Notes under the pieces: generated by a model | Databases searched by the model: none | Told to the model about the DNA's origin: nothing | Seen by the model: the letters and a program-made list of their open reading frames with translations, nothing else | Translations under genes and position numbers: made by a program | Shown here: one piece after another, positions 1 to 6,337 of the stretch | How the letters are laid out: every line of letters begins with the position of its first letter | Numbering within the stretch: the stretch's first letter is position 1 | Source: an uncultured Acidimicrobiales bacterium | Lineage (GTDB): Bacteria; Actinomycetota; Acidimicrobiia; Acidimicrobiales; Aldehydirespiratoraceae | Length of the DNA: 64,000 nt | Direction of reading: 5' to 3' | Assembly: GCA_905480195.1 (NCBI GenBank) | Contig: CAJQPN010000016.1 | Span: forward strand, 22,198 to 86,197

Positions 1-74
1 TCGTCTGCAGTCTTTGACGGTTGCTGTGATATCGGCCATGGAGAGTGGTCCATCACGATGCTCTGCGCGTCCCG

Positions 75-80
75 TACCAT
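75..80 (+). promoter_or_regulatory. -10 element TACCAT of the DivIVA-like gene
   Basis: TACCAT lies 6 nt before the ATG at 87. The spacing fits a leaderless transcript starting at or next to the ATG, and supports 87 over the upstream GTG at 45. No convincing -35 is visible. Confidence 0.55.
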
Positions 81-86
81 TGGAAC

Positions 87-1343
87 ATGGACGAACTGTC
101 TCCCCTCTTTCAAGACATTGAGTTCCGCGAACGGCTCAGGGGCTATGACGTCGCCGAGGTCGATGCCTACGTCGGTCGCGTCGCTCGGGCTGTTGCGGCC
201 GCTCAGGGCCGAATCACCGAACTGCAGCAGCGCGTTGCGGCTGCCGAGGCCCGGGAGTTGCAGCGTCTGGCAGCCATCGACAGCGAGGAGACAGCGTCGA
301 CAGAGACGGTGTCGACAGAGGCAGTGTCGCGCGTGTTGGTGCTGGCCCAGCGCACAGCTGATGCAGCCGTAGCGGAAGCACAGGAGGAAGCATCGGAGCT
401 TCTCGAGCGCGCCCGTGCCGACGCAGCAGCGGCCCGCTCCGAAGCAGACGAATACGCCTCCCGCGTGCTCGCAGAGGCCGAAACCGATCGCCGACGTGCC
501 ATCGCTGATGCTGAGGTCGCAGCGGCCGAGGCCATAGCGCACGAACGTGATCGAGCGACCGAAGCGATCGCTGAACTTGACCAGTACCGCGCGTTTCTCG
601 CCGAAGATATCGAAATCTTGGAGCGGCATCTGGCCGAGTGCAGGTCGGTCCTCGCCACCTCACTGTCGGGCCTGGCCGATTTGCTCGATTCTCCCGAGGC
701 GTTCCGGGCGCCTGCGGTACCTGCCTTGAGCGGAGCTGTTGCTCCGGCAACGCTCGACGCGCCAGCGAGGCGACCCGGAATCACTGAGCAAACGGCCGAG
801 TTCGAGCCGATCACCGAAGTGACAGTGGCGTCGGATGGAGCGGCAGAAGTCGAGGACGCGCCCCTGCTCGACATGAGCGAACCGGTCGACGCTGCAGATG
901 AGGAGATGGTCGACTCCGAAGTGCCAGGGGTAACCGCCTCGGTCGACACCGACGCTCCTCCGCCGCCCGTCGATGCAGCGGTGCCACTGGGGCTTGTCGA
1001 TGACGACGTCTCTTCGGTGCCGCTGGCGAAGGAGGAGTGTGCGCCTCCGCTCCTCTTCACCGTGGCCGATCTCGCCGCCGACGAGGTCTCTCACGAATGG
1101 AGTCGAGAACCTCGCGGTGGAAGTGATCCCAGTAGTGAGTCCGTTGCCGTGGTCGCCGATCCTGCGCTGTTCGAGGAGTCGGTCGGTGTTGCGTCCAACA
1201 CTGCAGCCGATCCATTCCTCGAGCAATTGCGAGATGCGGTTGCCCGCGGGGACTCCGAGGAGTTCGATGAGGAGGCGTTGGCGGCCTTCTTCGATGGCGA
1301 TGGTGACGAAGAGAGCCGGTCATGGTTCCCAAATCGGCGCTGA
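87..1343 (+). CDS. DivIVA/Wag31-like coiled-coil protein
   Basis: The N-terminus (residues 1-35 of about 418) has the DivIVA-domain pattern, with FRERLRGYDVAEVDAYV as the conserved core. In actinobacteria such proteins sit at curved membrane or poles and organise cell-wall growth. Residues about 35-200 are a long Ala/Glu/Arg-rich coiled coil, and the rest is an acidic, low-complexity tail rich in Asp, Glu, Val and Pro. The ATG at 87 is chosen because it puts the DivIVA motif at the extreme N-terminus and has a -10 box 6 nt upstream; a GTG at 45 would add 14 residues. It is larger than a canonical DivIVA and may be a paralogue rather than the essential Wag31. Not in the usual division/cell-wall cluster within this window. 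Confidence 0.75.
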   Translation: MDELSPLFQDIEFRERLRGYDVAEVDAYVGRVARAVAAAQGRITELQQRVAAAEARELQRLAAIDSEETASTETVSTEAVSRVLVLAQRTADAAVAEAQEEASELLERARADAAAARSEADEYASRVLAEAETDRRRAIADAEVAAAEAIAHERDRATEAIAELDQYRAFLAEDIEILERHLAECRSVLATSLSGLADLLDSPEAFRAPAVPALSGAVAPATLDAPARRPGITEQTAEFEPITEVTVASDGAAEVEDAPLLDMSEPVDAADEEMVDSEVPGVTASVDTDAPPPPVDAAVPLGLVDDDVSSVPLAKEECAPPLLFTVADLAADEVSHEWSREPRGGSDPSSESVAVVADPALFEESVGVASNTAADPFLEQLRDAVARGDSEEFDEEALAAFFDGDGDEESRSWFPNRR

Positions 1344-1449
1344 ATAGATCAATCACGCGAATATCCGCCTAGATCGCGCTATTGACCTCTACACTTTGCG
1401 CCTCGCGCGGCCAGTTATTGACTGGATGCGGGACCGAAGGGACCTACCG

Positions 1450-2115
1450 ATGGCCAGTGTGAAGAAGACGGCAGCCGAGAAGGCCGTGAAGAAGGCGGCA
1501 GCCAAGAAGGCCGTGAAGAAGGCGGCAGCCAAGAAGGCCGTGAAGAAGGCGGCAGCCAAGAAGGCCGTGAAGAAGGCGGCAGCCGAGAAGGCCGTGAAGA
1601 AGGCGGCAGCCGAGAAGGCCGTGAAGAAGGCGGCAGCCAAGAAGGCCGTGAAGAAGCCGGCCGTGAAGAAGGCCGTGAAGAAGCCGGCCGTGAAGAAGGC
1701 CGTGCAGAAGCCGGCCGCGAAGAAGACGGCAGCCAGGTCGCCGTTCGGCAAAAAGTTCGTCAGTCAGATGGAGAAGCGACTTCTCGAGGAGCGCGCCAAG
1801 TACCTCCACTCCGAAGAAAACTACCGAGCTGAGGCCGACGCCTTGATCGAGGGCCGTGAGCCCGGTGACGTCCAGTTCGACGAGGAGTCAGGTGAAGGCG
1901 ACACGCTTGCCGTTGAGCGCGAGCGCGATCTTGCCCTGTCAGCCCAGGCTCGCCAGGCGGTCGAACAGATCGATGCCGCTCTCGACCGGATCAAGGCCGG
2001 AACCTACGGCATCTGTACTGCTTCGGGTCTTGCGATTCCGCAAGAGCGCCTCAAGGCAATTCCGTGGGCGGCCGAGCGGGTTGAGTACAAGGTCGGTGGA
2101 CTCGGTCGGCTGTGA
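1450..2115 (+). CDS. DksA/TraR-like protein with Lys/Ala-repeat N-terminal tail
   Basis: About 221 residues. Residues 1-100 are an almost perfect 9-residue repeat (AAAKKAVKK type), resembling histone H1 or the mycobacterial HupB tail, so nucleic-acid binding is likely. Residues 100-221 resemble the DksA/TraR family: a helical region followed by YGICTASGLAIPQERLKAIP, which matches the family zinc-finger region. However, only one of the four expected zinc-finger cysteines remains, so zinc binding is probably lost. The ATG at 1450 follows an AAGGGA ribosome site (1437-1442) at 7-nt spacing; a TTG at 1396 is less likely. rluD follows after 22 nt. A role in RNA polymerase or nucleoid control is inference. 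Confidence 0.8.
   Translation: MASVKKTAAEKAVKKAAAKKAVKKAAAKKAVKKAAAKKAVKKAAAEKAVKKAAAEKAVKKAAAKKAVKKPAVKKAVKKPAVKKAVQKPAAKKTAARSPFGKKFVSQMEKRLLEERAKYLHSEENYRAEADALIEGREPGDVQFDEESGEGDTLAVERERDLALSAQARQAVEQIDAALDRIKAGTYGICTASGLAIPQERLKAIPWAAERVEYKVGGLGRL
1471..1713 (+). repeat. Nine tandem 27-bp units coding the Lys/Ala tail
   Basis: Nine in-frame 27-bp direct repeats encode A-A-A-(K/E)-K-A-V-K-K type 9-mers. The first seven units are nearly identical; the last two switch to Pro-Ala-Val variants, and a partial unit follows. High identity at the DNA level suggests recent slippage or unequal-crossing expansion and predicts copy-number variation between strains. Confidence 0.9.
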
Positions 2116-2137
2116 TCTCAACACGCGAAGCTCGCCC

Positions 2138-3058
2138 ATGAACGAGAGGATCGAAGAGACGGTTCCGGCAGCGTTCGAGGGTGACCGCATCGATCGTTTT
2201 GTCGCAGCCGTGACAGGCGAGAGCCGTTCTACCGTCAAAGCCCTCATTGCCGAGGGCCGGGTCACACACAACGGCCGGACGGTCACATCAGCCTCCACCC
2301 GGGTCGATTTCGACGATCGGATCGTGGCTGAGCTTCGCTCATCGGTCGACGAGGGTCTGGCGCCTGACGCTGACGTCCCGTTCTCTGTGGTCTACGAGGA
2401 TGCCGATGTGATCGTGATCAACAAGCCGGCTGGAGTGGTCGTTTACCCTGGAGCAGGGCAGCGAACCGGCACCCTCGTCAACGGCCTTCTCAGCCGCTAC
2501 CCCGAACTCGCCGAGATCGGCGAGCGGCATCGTCCAGGGATCGTCCACCGTCTCGACCGAGGAACCTCCGGGGTGTTGATGGTCGCCCGCACCCACGACG
2601 CCTACGACGCGCTCGTCAGCCAACTCGCCGCGCACGAACCGGAGCGGGTGTATGAGGCGCTGGTCTGGGGTCAACCCGAGCGAGACTCCGGCACGATCGA
2701 CGCTCCGATCGGCCGCTCCACTCGCCACCCCACAAGAATGACCGTTACACCTGATGGCCGTCCTGCCGTCACCCACTACTCGGTCCTCCGCCGCCACAAC
2801 GTCCCCGTCACGACCGCACTGCTTGAGTGCCGGCTCGAAACCGGACGCACACACCAGATCCGGGTCCACCTCCGAGCGATCGGGCATCCGATCGTCGGCG
2901 ATCGCGACTACGACGGTGGGCGCCCAGGCCTCGACCCCGGTCGACCGTTCCTCCATGCTTGCGTTCTGCGTTTCGCTCACCCTCGCTCGGGTGTGGTCGT
3001 CGAAGTCGAGGCGCCGCTGCCGCCTGACCTAGAGGATGTTCTTGCCGGATGTCGGTGA
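2138..3058 (+). CDS. rluD: RluD-family 23S rRNA pseudouridine synthase
   Basis: 306 residues. It has an N-terminal S4 RNA-binding domain (about 15-75), followed by the RluA/RluD catalytic domain. The catalytic motif HRLDRGTSGVL is at about residue 137, with the Asp as nucleophile, and RTHQIRVHL lies near the C-terminus. These enzymes isomerise specific uridines to pseudouridine in 23S rRNA helix 69 (RluD) or related sites; the exact target cannot be read from sequence. In many actinobacteria lspA sits immediately upstream; here lspA is absent and the DksA-like gene takes that position 22 nt away. The gene converges on the Rrf2 gene with only 4 nt between stops. Confidence 0.92.
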   Translation: MNERIEETVPAAFEGDRIDRFVAAVTGESRSTVKALIAEGRVTHNGRTVTSASTRVDFDDRIVAELRSSVDEGLAPDADVPFSVVYEDADVIVINKPAGVVVYPGAGQRTGTLVNGLLSRYPELAEIGERHRPGIVHRLDRGTSGVLMVARTHDAYDALVSQLAAHEPERVYEALVWGQPERDSGTIDAPIGRSTRHPTRMTVTPDGRPAVTHYSVLRRHNVPVTTALLECRLETGRTHQIRVHLRAIGHPIVGDRDYDGGRPGLDPGRPFLHACVLRFAHPRSGVVVEVEAPLPPDLEDVLAGCR

Positions 3059-3062
3059 CAAA

Positions 3063-3497
3063 TCAGGACGGCCAGGGCGACTCGCCGTTGGCCATCTCGG
3101 CAATATCGGCGAGCGAGAACGAATCGAGAAACTCGCGCATGTGTGCTCCCGCTGCACCCCAGATGGTGAGCAAGACACACTGCCCTTCGTGGTTGCACGC
3201 CTCGTCGGTGTGAGGTTCACCGAAATCTCCAGCGGTGATGGGGCCGTCGACGGCCCGGACGATCTCGGAGAGTTGGATGTCGCCGGCATCTCGGGCCAGG
3301 ACATAGCCCCCGCCGACACCACGCTTCGAGCGGACGAGGCCGGCACCCTTGAGCGCGAGGAGAATTTGTTCAAGGTACGGCTGTGGGAGCACTGTCCGTT
3401 CTGCGATCTCGCGAACCGACGTCGGCGAGGACTCGGGATGTAACGCAAGTGACAAGAGCGCCCTTGCCGCATAGTCACCACGAGTCGAGACGCGCAT
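3063..3497 (-). CDS. Rrf2-family transcriptional regulator
   Basis: 144 residues with an Rrf2 winged helix: MRVSTRGDYAARALLSLA at the start, then a recognition segment around residues 28-60 (LPQPYLEQILLALKGAGLV, followed by the wing SKRGVGGGY). Rrf2 proteins sense iron-sulfur status, NO or redox, often through three Cys. Here the cluster region retains C-x5-C (ACNHEGQC), but the position of the first IscR cysteine is occupied by Pro, with His next to it. Cluster binding is therefore uncertain. The ATG at 3497 is preceded by a TAGAGT -10 box at 7 nt. It is divergent from the phosphodiesterase gene, and the two promoters lie within 50 bp, so the protein may control both. Confidence 0.88.
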   Translation of the reverse strand: MRVSTRGDYAARALLSLALHPESSPTSVREIAERTVLPQPYLEQILLALKGAGLVRSKRGVGGGYVLARDAGDIQLSEIVRAVDGPITAGDFGEPHTDEACNHEGQCVLLTIWGAAGAHMREFLDSFSLADIAEMANGESPWPS

Positions 3498-3504
3498 CGG
3501 GTGG

Positions 3505-3510
3505 ACTCTA
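3505..3510 (-). promoter_or_regulatory. -10 element TAGAGT of the Rrf2 gene
   Basis: On the minus strand TAGAGT ends 7 nt before the ATG at 3497, consistent with a leaderless mRNA. It is about 40 bp from the divergent phosphodiesterase promoter. Confidence 0.55.
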
Positions 3511-3549
3511 GGGCCTGGGCCCGGCGCGCGGTGGGCCCGGAGGCCTCGG

Positions 3550-3555
3550 TAGCAT
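3550..3555 (+). promoter_or_regulatory. -10 element TAGCAT of the phosphodiesterase gene
   Basis: TAGCAT is followed by 6 nt and the ATG at 3562, which implies a leaderless transcript. Confidence 0.55.
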
Positions 3556-3561
3556 CGGTCC

Positions 3562-4662
3562 ATGGTCACCGACGAACCTGTTCTGCCCGACTGGGCCGAC
3601 CGGTGCGTGACGAGGCTCGTGCCGGCTTTGGTCGGCTTGGAAGACCTCCCATCTGTGGCGCCTGACTCGCTGGGCGACGCTTCGGCGGTTGTGCTCGTCG
3701 TGATCGATGGCTTGGGCTGGCATCAACTGCAGCAGTTCGCTTCGGTTGCACCGACACTTTCGATGCTCGACGGTGGCCCGATCACCACGGTTGCCCCATC
3801 GACCACCAGCGCAGCACTCACCTCGATCACGACCGGTACCGCTCCCGGCGAGCACGGCATCGTCGGCTATCGGATCGATGTTGACGGAGAGAACCTCAAC
3901 TGCCTGTCATGGCGAACGCCGTCAGGAGACGCCCGCGAGCGAATCCCACCGGAGTCTTTCCAGGCGATCGAACCGTTCTGCGGCGAACGACCGGTTGTGG
4001 TCCAGAACGCACCCTTCCAGAAGACAGGCTTCACTCGTGCCCACCTCCGGGGCACGCGCCAGCAGAACTGGCGGACATTGCCGACACTTCCCGTGGAGGT
4101 GCGCCGAGCCGTGGCAGCGGGAGAGCCGTTCGTCTACGCCTACTACGACGGCATCGACAAGATCGCTCATGAGTTCGGCTTCGGTGAGCACTACGAGGCC
4201 GAACTCGCAACCGTCGATCGCATGATCGGCGATCTCATGATGATGCTCCCTCGTGGAGTGGCCGTGGTAGTGACCGCCGATCATGGGCTGGTCGATTGCA
4301 CCGACGGTCGCACCGAGCTGCATGGGGATGTCTGGGCGCTCACGAATCGCTCGTCCGGTGAGGCCAGGTTCCGTTGGCTGCACGCGGAGCCAGGTCGTGC
4401 GCGAGATCTTCTTGATGCCGCCCGACACCACCACGCCGACCGCGCATGGGTCGTGTCGGCGGAGCAAGCGATCGACGAACGATGGTTCGGTCGGGTGGTG
4501 TCTGAGGCGGCGCGAGCGCGGCTGGGTGATGTCGCAGTGGCTGCTCGTGATCACTGGTTCTTCACCGATCGAGCCGACGCGACGCCAGACTGGTTAATCG
4601 GCCGCCACGGTTCGCTCAGCGAGGCTGAAATGCGTGTCCCGATGCTCTGTCACTGGTCCTGA
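3562..4662 (+). CDS. Alkaline phosphatase superfamily phosphodiesterase
   Basis: 366 residues of the type I phosphodiesterase/nucleotide pyrophosphatase group. Metal-binding landmarks are VVLVVIDGLGWHQL (about 44-57), the nucleophile segment APSTTSAALTSITTG (about 78-92; a Thr is expected to be the nucleophile), YYDGIDKIAHEFG (about 194-206) and VVTADHGLVD (about 236-245). The family hydrolyses phosphodiester or pyrophosphate bonds using two metal ions; the substrate is not predictable. There is no signal peptide, so a cytoplasmic location is likely. The gene is divergent from the Rrf2 regulator, and bpa follows after about 27 nt. Confidence 0.82.
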   Translation: MVTDEPVLPDWADRCVTRLVPALVGLEDLPSVAPDSLGDASAVVLVVIDGLGWHQLQQFASVAPTLSMLDGGPITTVAPSTTSAALTSITTGTAPGEHGIVGYRIDVDGENLNCLSWRTPSGDARERIPPESFQAIEPFCGERPVVVQNAPFQKTGFTRAHLRGTRQQNWRTLPTLPVEVRRAVAAGEPFVYAYYDGIDKIAHEFGFGEHYEAELATVDRMIGDLMMMLPRGVAVVVTADHGLVDCTDGRTELHGDVWALTNRSSGEARFRWLHAEPGRARDLLDAARHHHADRAWVVSAEQAIDERWFGRVVSEAARARLGDVAVAARDHWFFTDRADATPDWLIGRHGSLSEAEMRVPMLCHWS

Positions 4663-4689
4663 CCACCAACCCGATGAGGAATGATCCCC

Positions 4690-5196
4690 GTGAGCTCTCC
4701 CGTTGAACCATCCGATCTGCAACCGCCACGATCAGAGATCGAACGCCCCGAAGTGGAGGTGGTCGATCCAGCCGAGACCGAGGCGGAGATCGACGAGACG
4801 GTCGATCACCCCGCAAAGGTGATGCGAATCGGTGCGATGATGAGGCAGCTCCTCGAAGAACTCCGGTCGGCGGACCTCGACGTCCCGAGTCGAGACCGTC
4901 TCCGCGAGATCTACGGTCGTTCCGTGGGTGAGCTCAGCTCGGCTCTTTCTCCGGATCTAGCCGACGAACTCGGGCGGTTGGCATTGCCTTTCAGCGGAGA
5001 TGAGACACCCACGGCAGCAGAACTCCAGATTGCAAAGGCGCAGCTCGTCGGCTGGCTCGAGGGGCTGGTTCAGGGGATGCAGGCGATGCTGTTCGCACAA
5101 CAGATGGCGGCCCAGCAACAGCTCCAGTCGATGCGGGCCGAGATCGGTGCGGGTGAAGCCACAGCTGGCGATCCTCGGCCCGGTACGTACCTCTAA
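4690..5196 (+). CDS. bpa: Bacterial proteasome activator Bpa/PafE
   Basis: About 168 residues and a close match in pattern to the mycobacterial Bpa/PafE (Rv3780) family. The core AKVMRIGAMMRQLLEELR is followed by AELQIAKAQLVGWLEGL and the four-helix-bundle segment MLFAQQMAAQQQLQSM. The C-terminus ends PGTYL, equivalent to the GQYL tail that docks on the 20S proteasome alpha-ring and opens its gate without ATP. The N-terminal 40 residues are acidic and disordered. GTG at 4690 is preferred because GAGGA (4676-4680) is 9 nt upstream; the ATG at 4681 directly abuts that site. Its 3' end overlaps the convergent Sua5 gene by 4 bp. The proteasome genes themselves are not in the window. Confidence 0.92.
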   Translation: MSSPVEPSDLQPPRSEIERPEVEVVDPAETEAEIDETVDHPAKVMRIGAMMRQLLEELRSADLDVPSRDRLREIYGRSVGELSSALSPDLADELGRLALPFSGDETPTAAELQIAKAQLVGWLEGLVQGMQAMLFAQQMAAQQQLQSMRAEIGAGEATAGDPRPGTYL

Positions 5197-6212
5197 AGGT
5201 CGGCGACCGACTTCGCGACGCGACTCGACCCGGCCCGGGTCAAACGGTCGTCGATCGCGCGGCCGAGCCCGGATTCACCCGTGAGCTCAGCGATGATTCT
5301 GACCGGCGCCCCGGTATCAGCGGCTCGCAGCGCATCGTAGAGGCTATGCGCGATGGCGGTGAGATCAAGGCGGGAACCGAGTGACGCGAACCTCCAGCCT
5401 TCGGGTAGCACTGGTTCCTCACCCTCGTACCCGAGATAGAGAACCGGACCTGCTGGAGCTCGCGATGGATCGAAGCCTGCGATGACGGTGGTGGTTGGGG
5501 TGCCGGGGGAGTAGTGGCGTTCGTCGTGTCCGGGTGAGGCCCTCGCCACATCGGTGGTGGTGTCGACCGAACGGACGGTGACGTGGTGAGCGATCGACTC
5601 AAGCGGGATCGCTCCATGGCGCAGGACCAGAGCCATGTCGCCATCGAAGGACACAACCGTCGACTCGAGACCTTTCTCGCAGGGGCCTGAATCGATGATG
5701 AGGTCAATCCGGCCGCCGAGCTCGGCTGCGACGTGGGCCGCTCGAGTCGGACTGACCCGCCCGAAACGGTTTGCGCTCGGTGCTGCGATTGGCACACCCG
5801 CTGCAGAGATGATCGCCTTCGCCGTGGGGTGAGATGGGCAACGAACGCCGACATGGGGCAATCCGCTCGAGACCGCAGCCGGGACAGAAGCATGGCGGGG
5901 GAGTACCAACGTGAGTGGTCCCGGCCAAAACGCCTCAGCCAAGGCGTTCGCCGGCGCCGGGAATGGTCCGTCGACGACGCAGGCTGTCATCGCCAGATCG
6001 TCGACGTGGACGATCAAAGGGTCGGTTGACGGCCGCCCCTTGGCTGCGAAGATCGACGCAACGGCGCGGGGGTCAAGCGCGTTCGCACCGAGACCGTAGA
6101 CCGTCTCAGTCGGGATCGCGACCAATCCACCGTCGCGCAGAACCCTTCCAGCCCGTTTGATTACGGATGGATCGGGGGTGTCGGTAGGGCAGAGGAGGAT
6201 GGGGGTGGACAT
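5193..6212 (-). CDS. tsaC: Threonylcarbamoyl-AMP synthase, Sua5/YwlC type
   Basis: 339 residues with two domains. The YrdC fold (about 15-205) carries IPTETVYGLG, the AKGRPSTDPL loop and SANRFGRVSPT, which bind threonine, bicarbonate and ATP. A C-terminal Sua5 domain (about 225-335) marks the long Sua5 form rather than short TsaC. The enzyme makes L-threonylcarbamoyladenylate for N6-threonylcarbamoyladenosine at position 37 of ANN-decoding tRNAs. TAAACT lies 12 nt upstream of the ATG, a possible -10 with a very short leader. The gene is divergent from dnaE and shares its 125-bp promoter region. Confidence 0.93.
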   Translation of the reverse strand: MSTPILLCPTDTPDPSVIKRAGRVLRDGGLVAIPTETVYGLGANALDPRAVASIFAAKGRPSTDPLIVHVDDLAMTACVVDGPFPAPANALAEAFWPGPLTLVLPRHASVPAAVSSGLPHVGVRCPSHPTAKAIISAAGVPIAAPSANRFGRVSPTRAAHVAAELGGRIDLIIDSGPCEKGLESTVVSFDGDMALVLRHGAIPLESIAHHVTVRSVDTTTDVARASPGHDERHYSPGTPTTTVIAGFDPSRAPAGPVLYLGYEGEEPVLPEGWRFASLGSRLDLTAIAHSLYDALRAADTGAPVRIIAELTGESGLGRAIDDRLTRAGSSRVAKSVADL

Positions 6213-6238
6213 CGGAACGAGCGGAGTTTACGGGCCAC

Positions 6239-6267
6239 TGGTCACGGAGCGTTGTGACCGCTATGGT
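6239..6267 (+). promoter_or_regulatory. Possible dnaE promoter
   Basis: TGGTCA (6239-6244) and TATGGT (6262-6267) are separated by 17 bp. The -35 lies in an inverted repeat, GGTCAC...GTGACC (6240-6245 and 6254-6259). Transcription would begin near 6274, just before the DnaA boxes. The match is moderate. Confidence 0.4.
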
Positions 6268-6269
6268 CG

Positions 6270-6289
6270 AAATCACAACTATGTGATTT
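6270..6289 (+). promoter_or_regulatory. 8-bp palindrome before dnaE
   Basis: AAATCACA and TGTGATTT form a perfect inverted repeat with a 4-nt spacer. The last two bases overlap the first DnaA box. It is either an operator or a short hairpin in the dnaE leader; the protein partner is unknown. Confidence 0.5.
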
Positions 6290-6319
6290 GTCCACATGGT
6301 ATCCACAGCCGTGTCCACA
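6288..6319 (+). promoter_or_regulatory. Three phased DnaA-box-like sites upstream of dnaE
   Basis: TTGTCCACA (6288-6296), GTATCCACA (6299-6307) and GTGTCCACA (6311-6319) lie in the same orientation with 11- and 12-bp periodicity, so on one helical face. The first is the preferred actinobacterial DnaA box. The cluster lies between the putative promoter and the GTG start of dnaE, suggesting DnaA control of the replicative polymerase gene. It also makes the ATG at 6296, which falls inside the first box, an unlikely start. Confidence 0.65.
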
Positions 6320-6337
6320 AGCAGCCGGGAGCAGCGC

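Noticed and set aside
1471..1713. Regular 27-bp repeats could be a CRISPR array
   Set aside because: The units are contiguous without spacers, in frame, and encode a regular Lys/Ala protein repeat.
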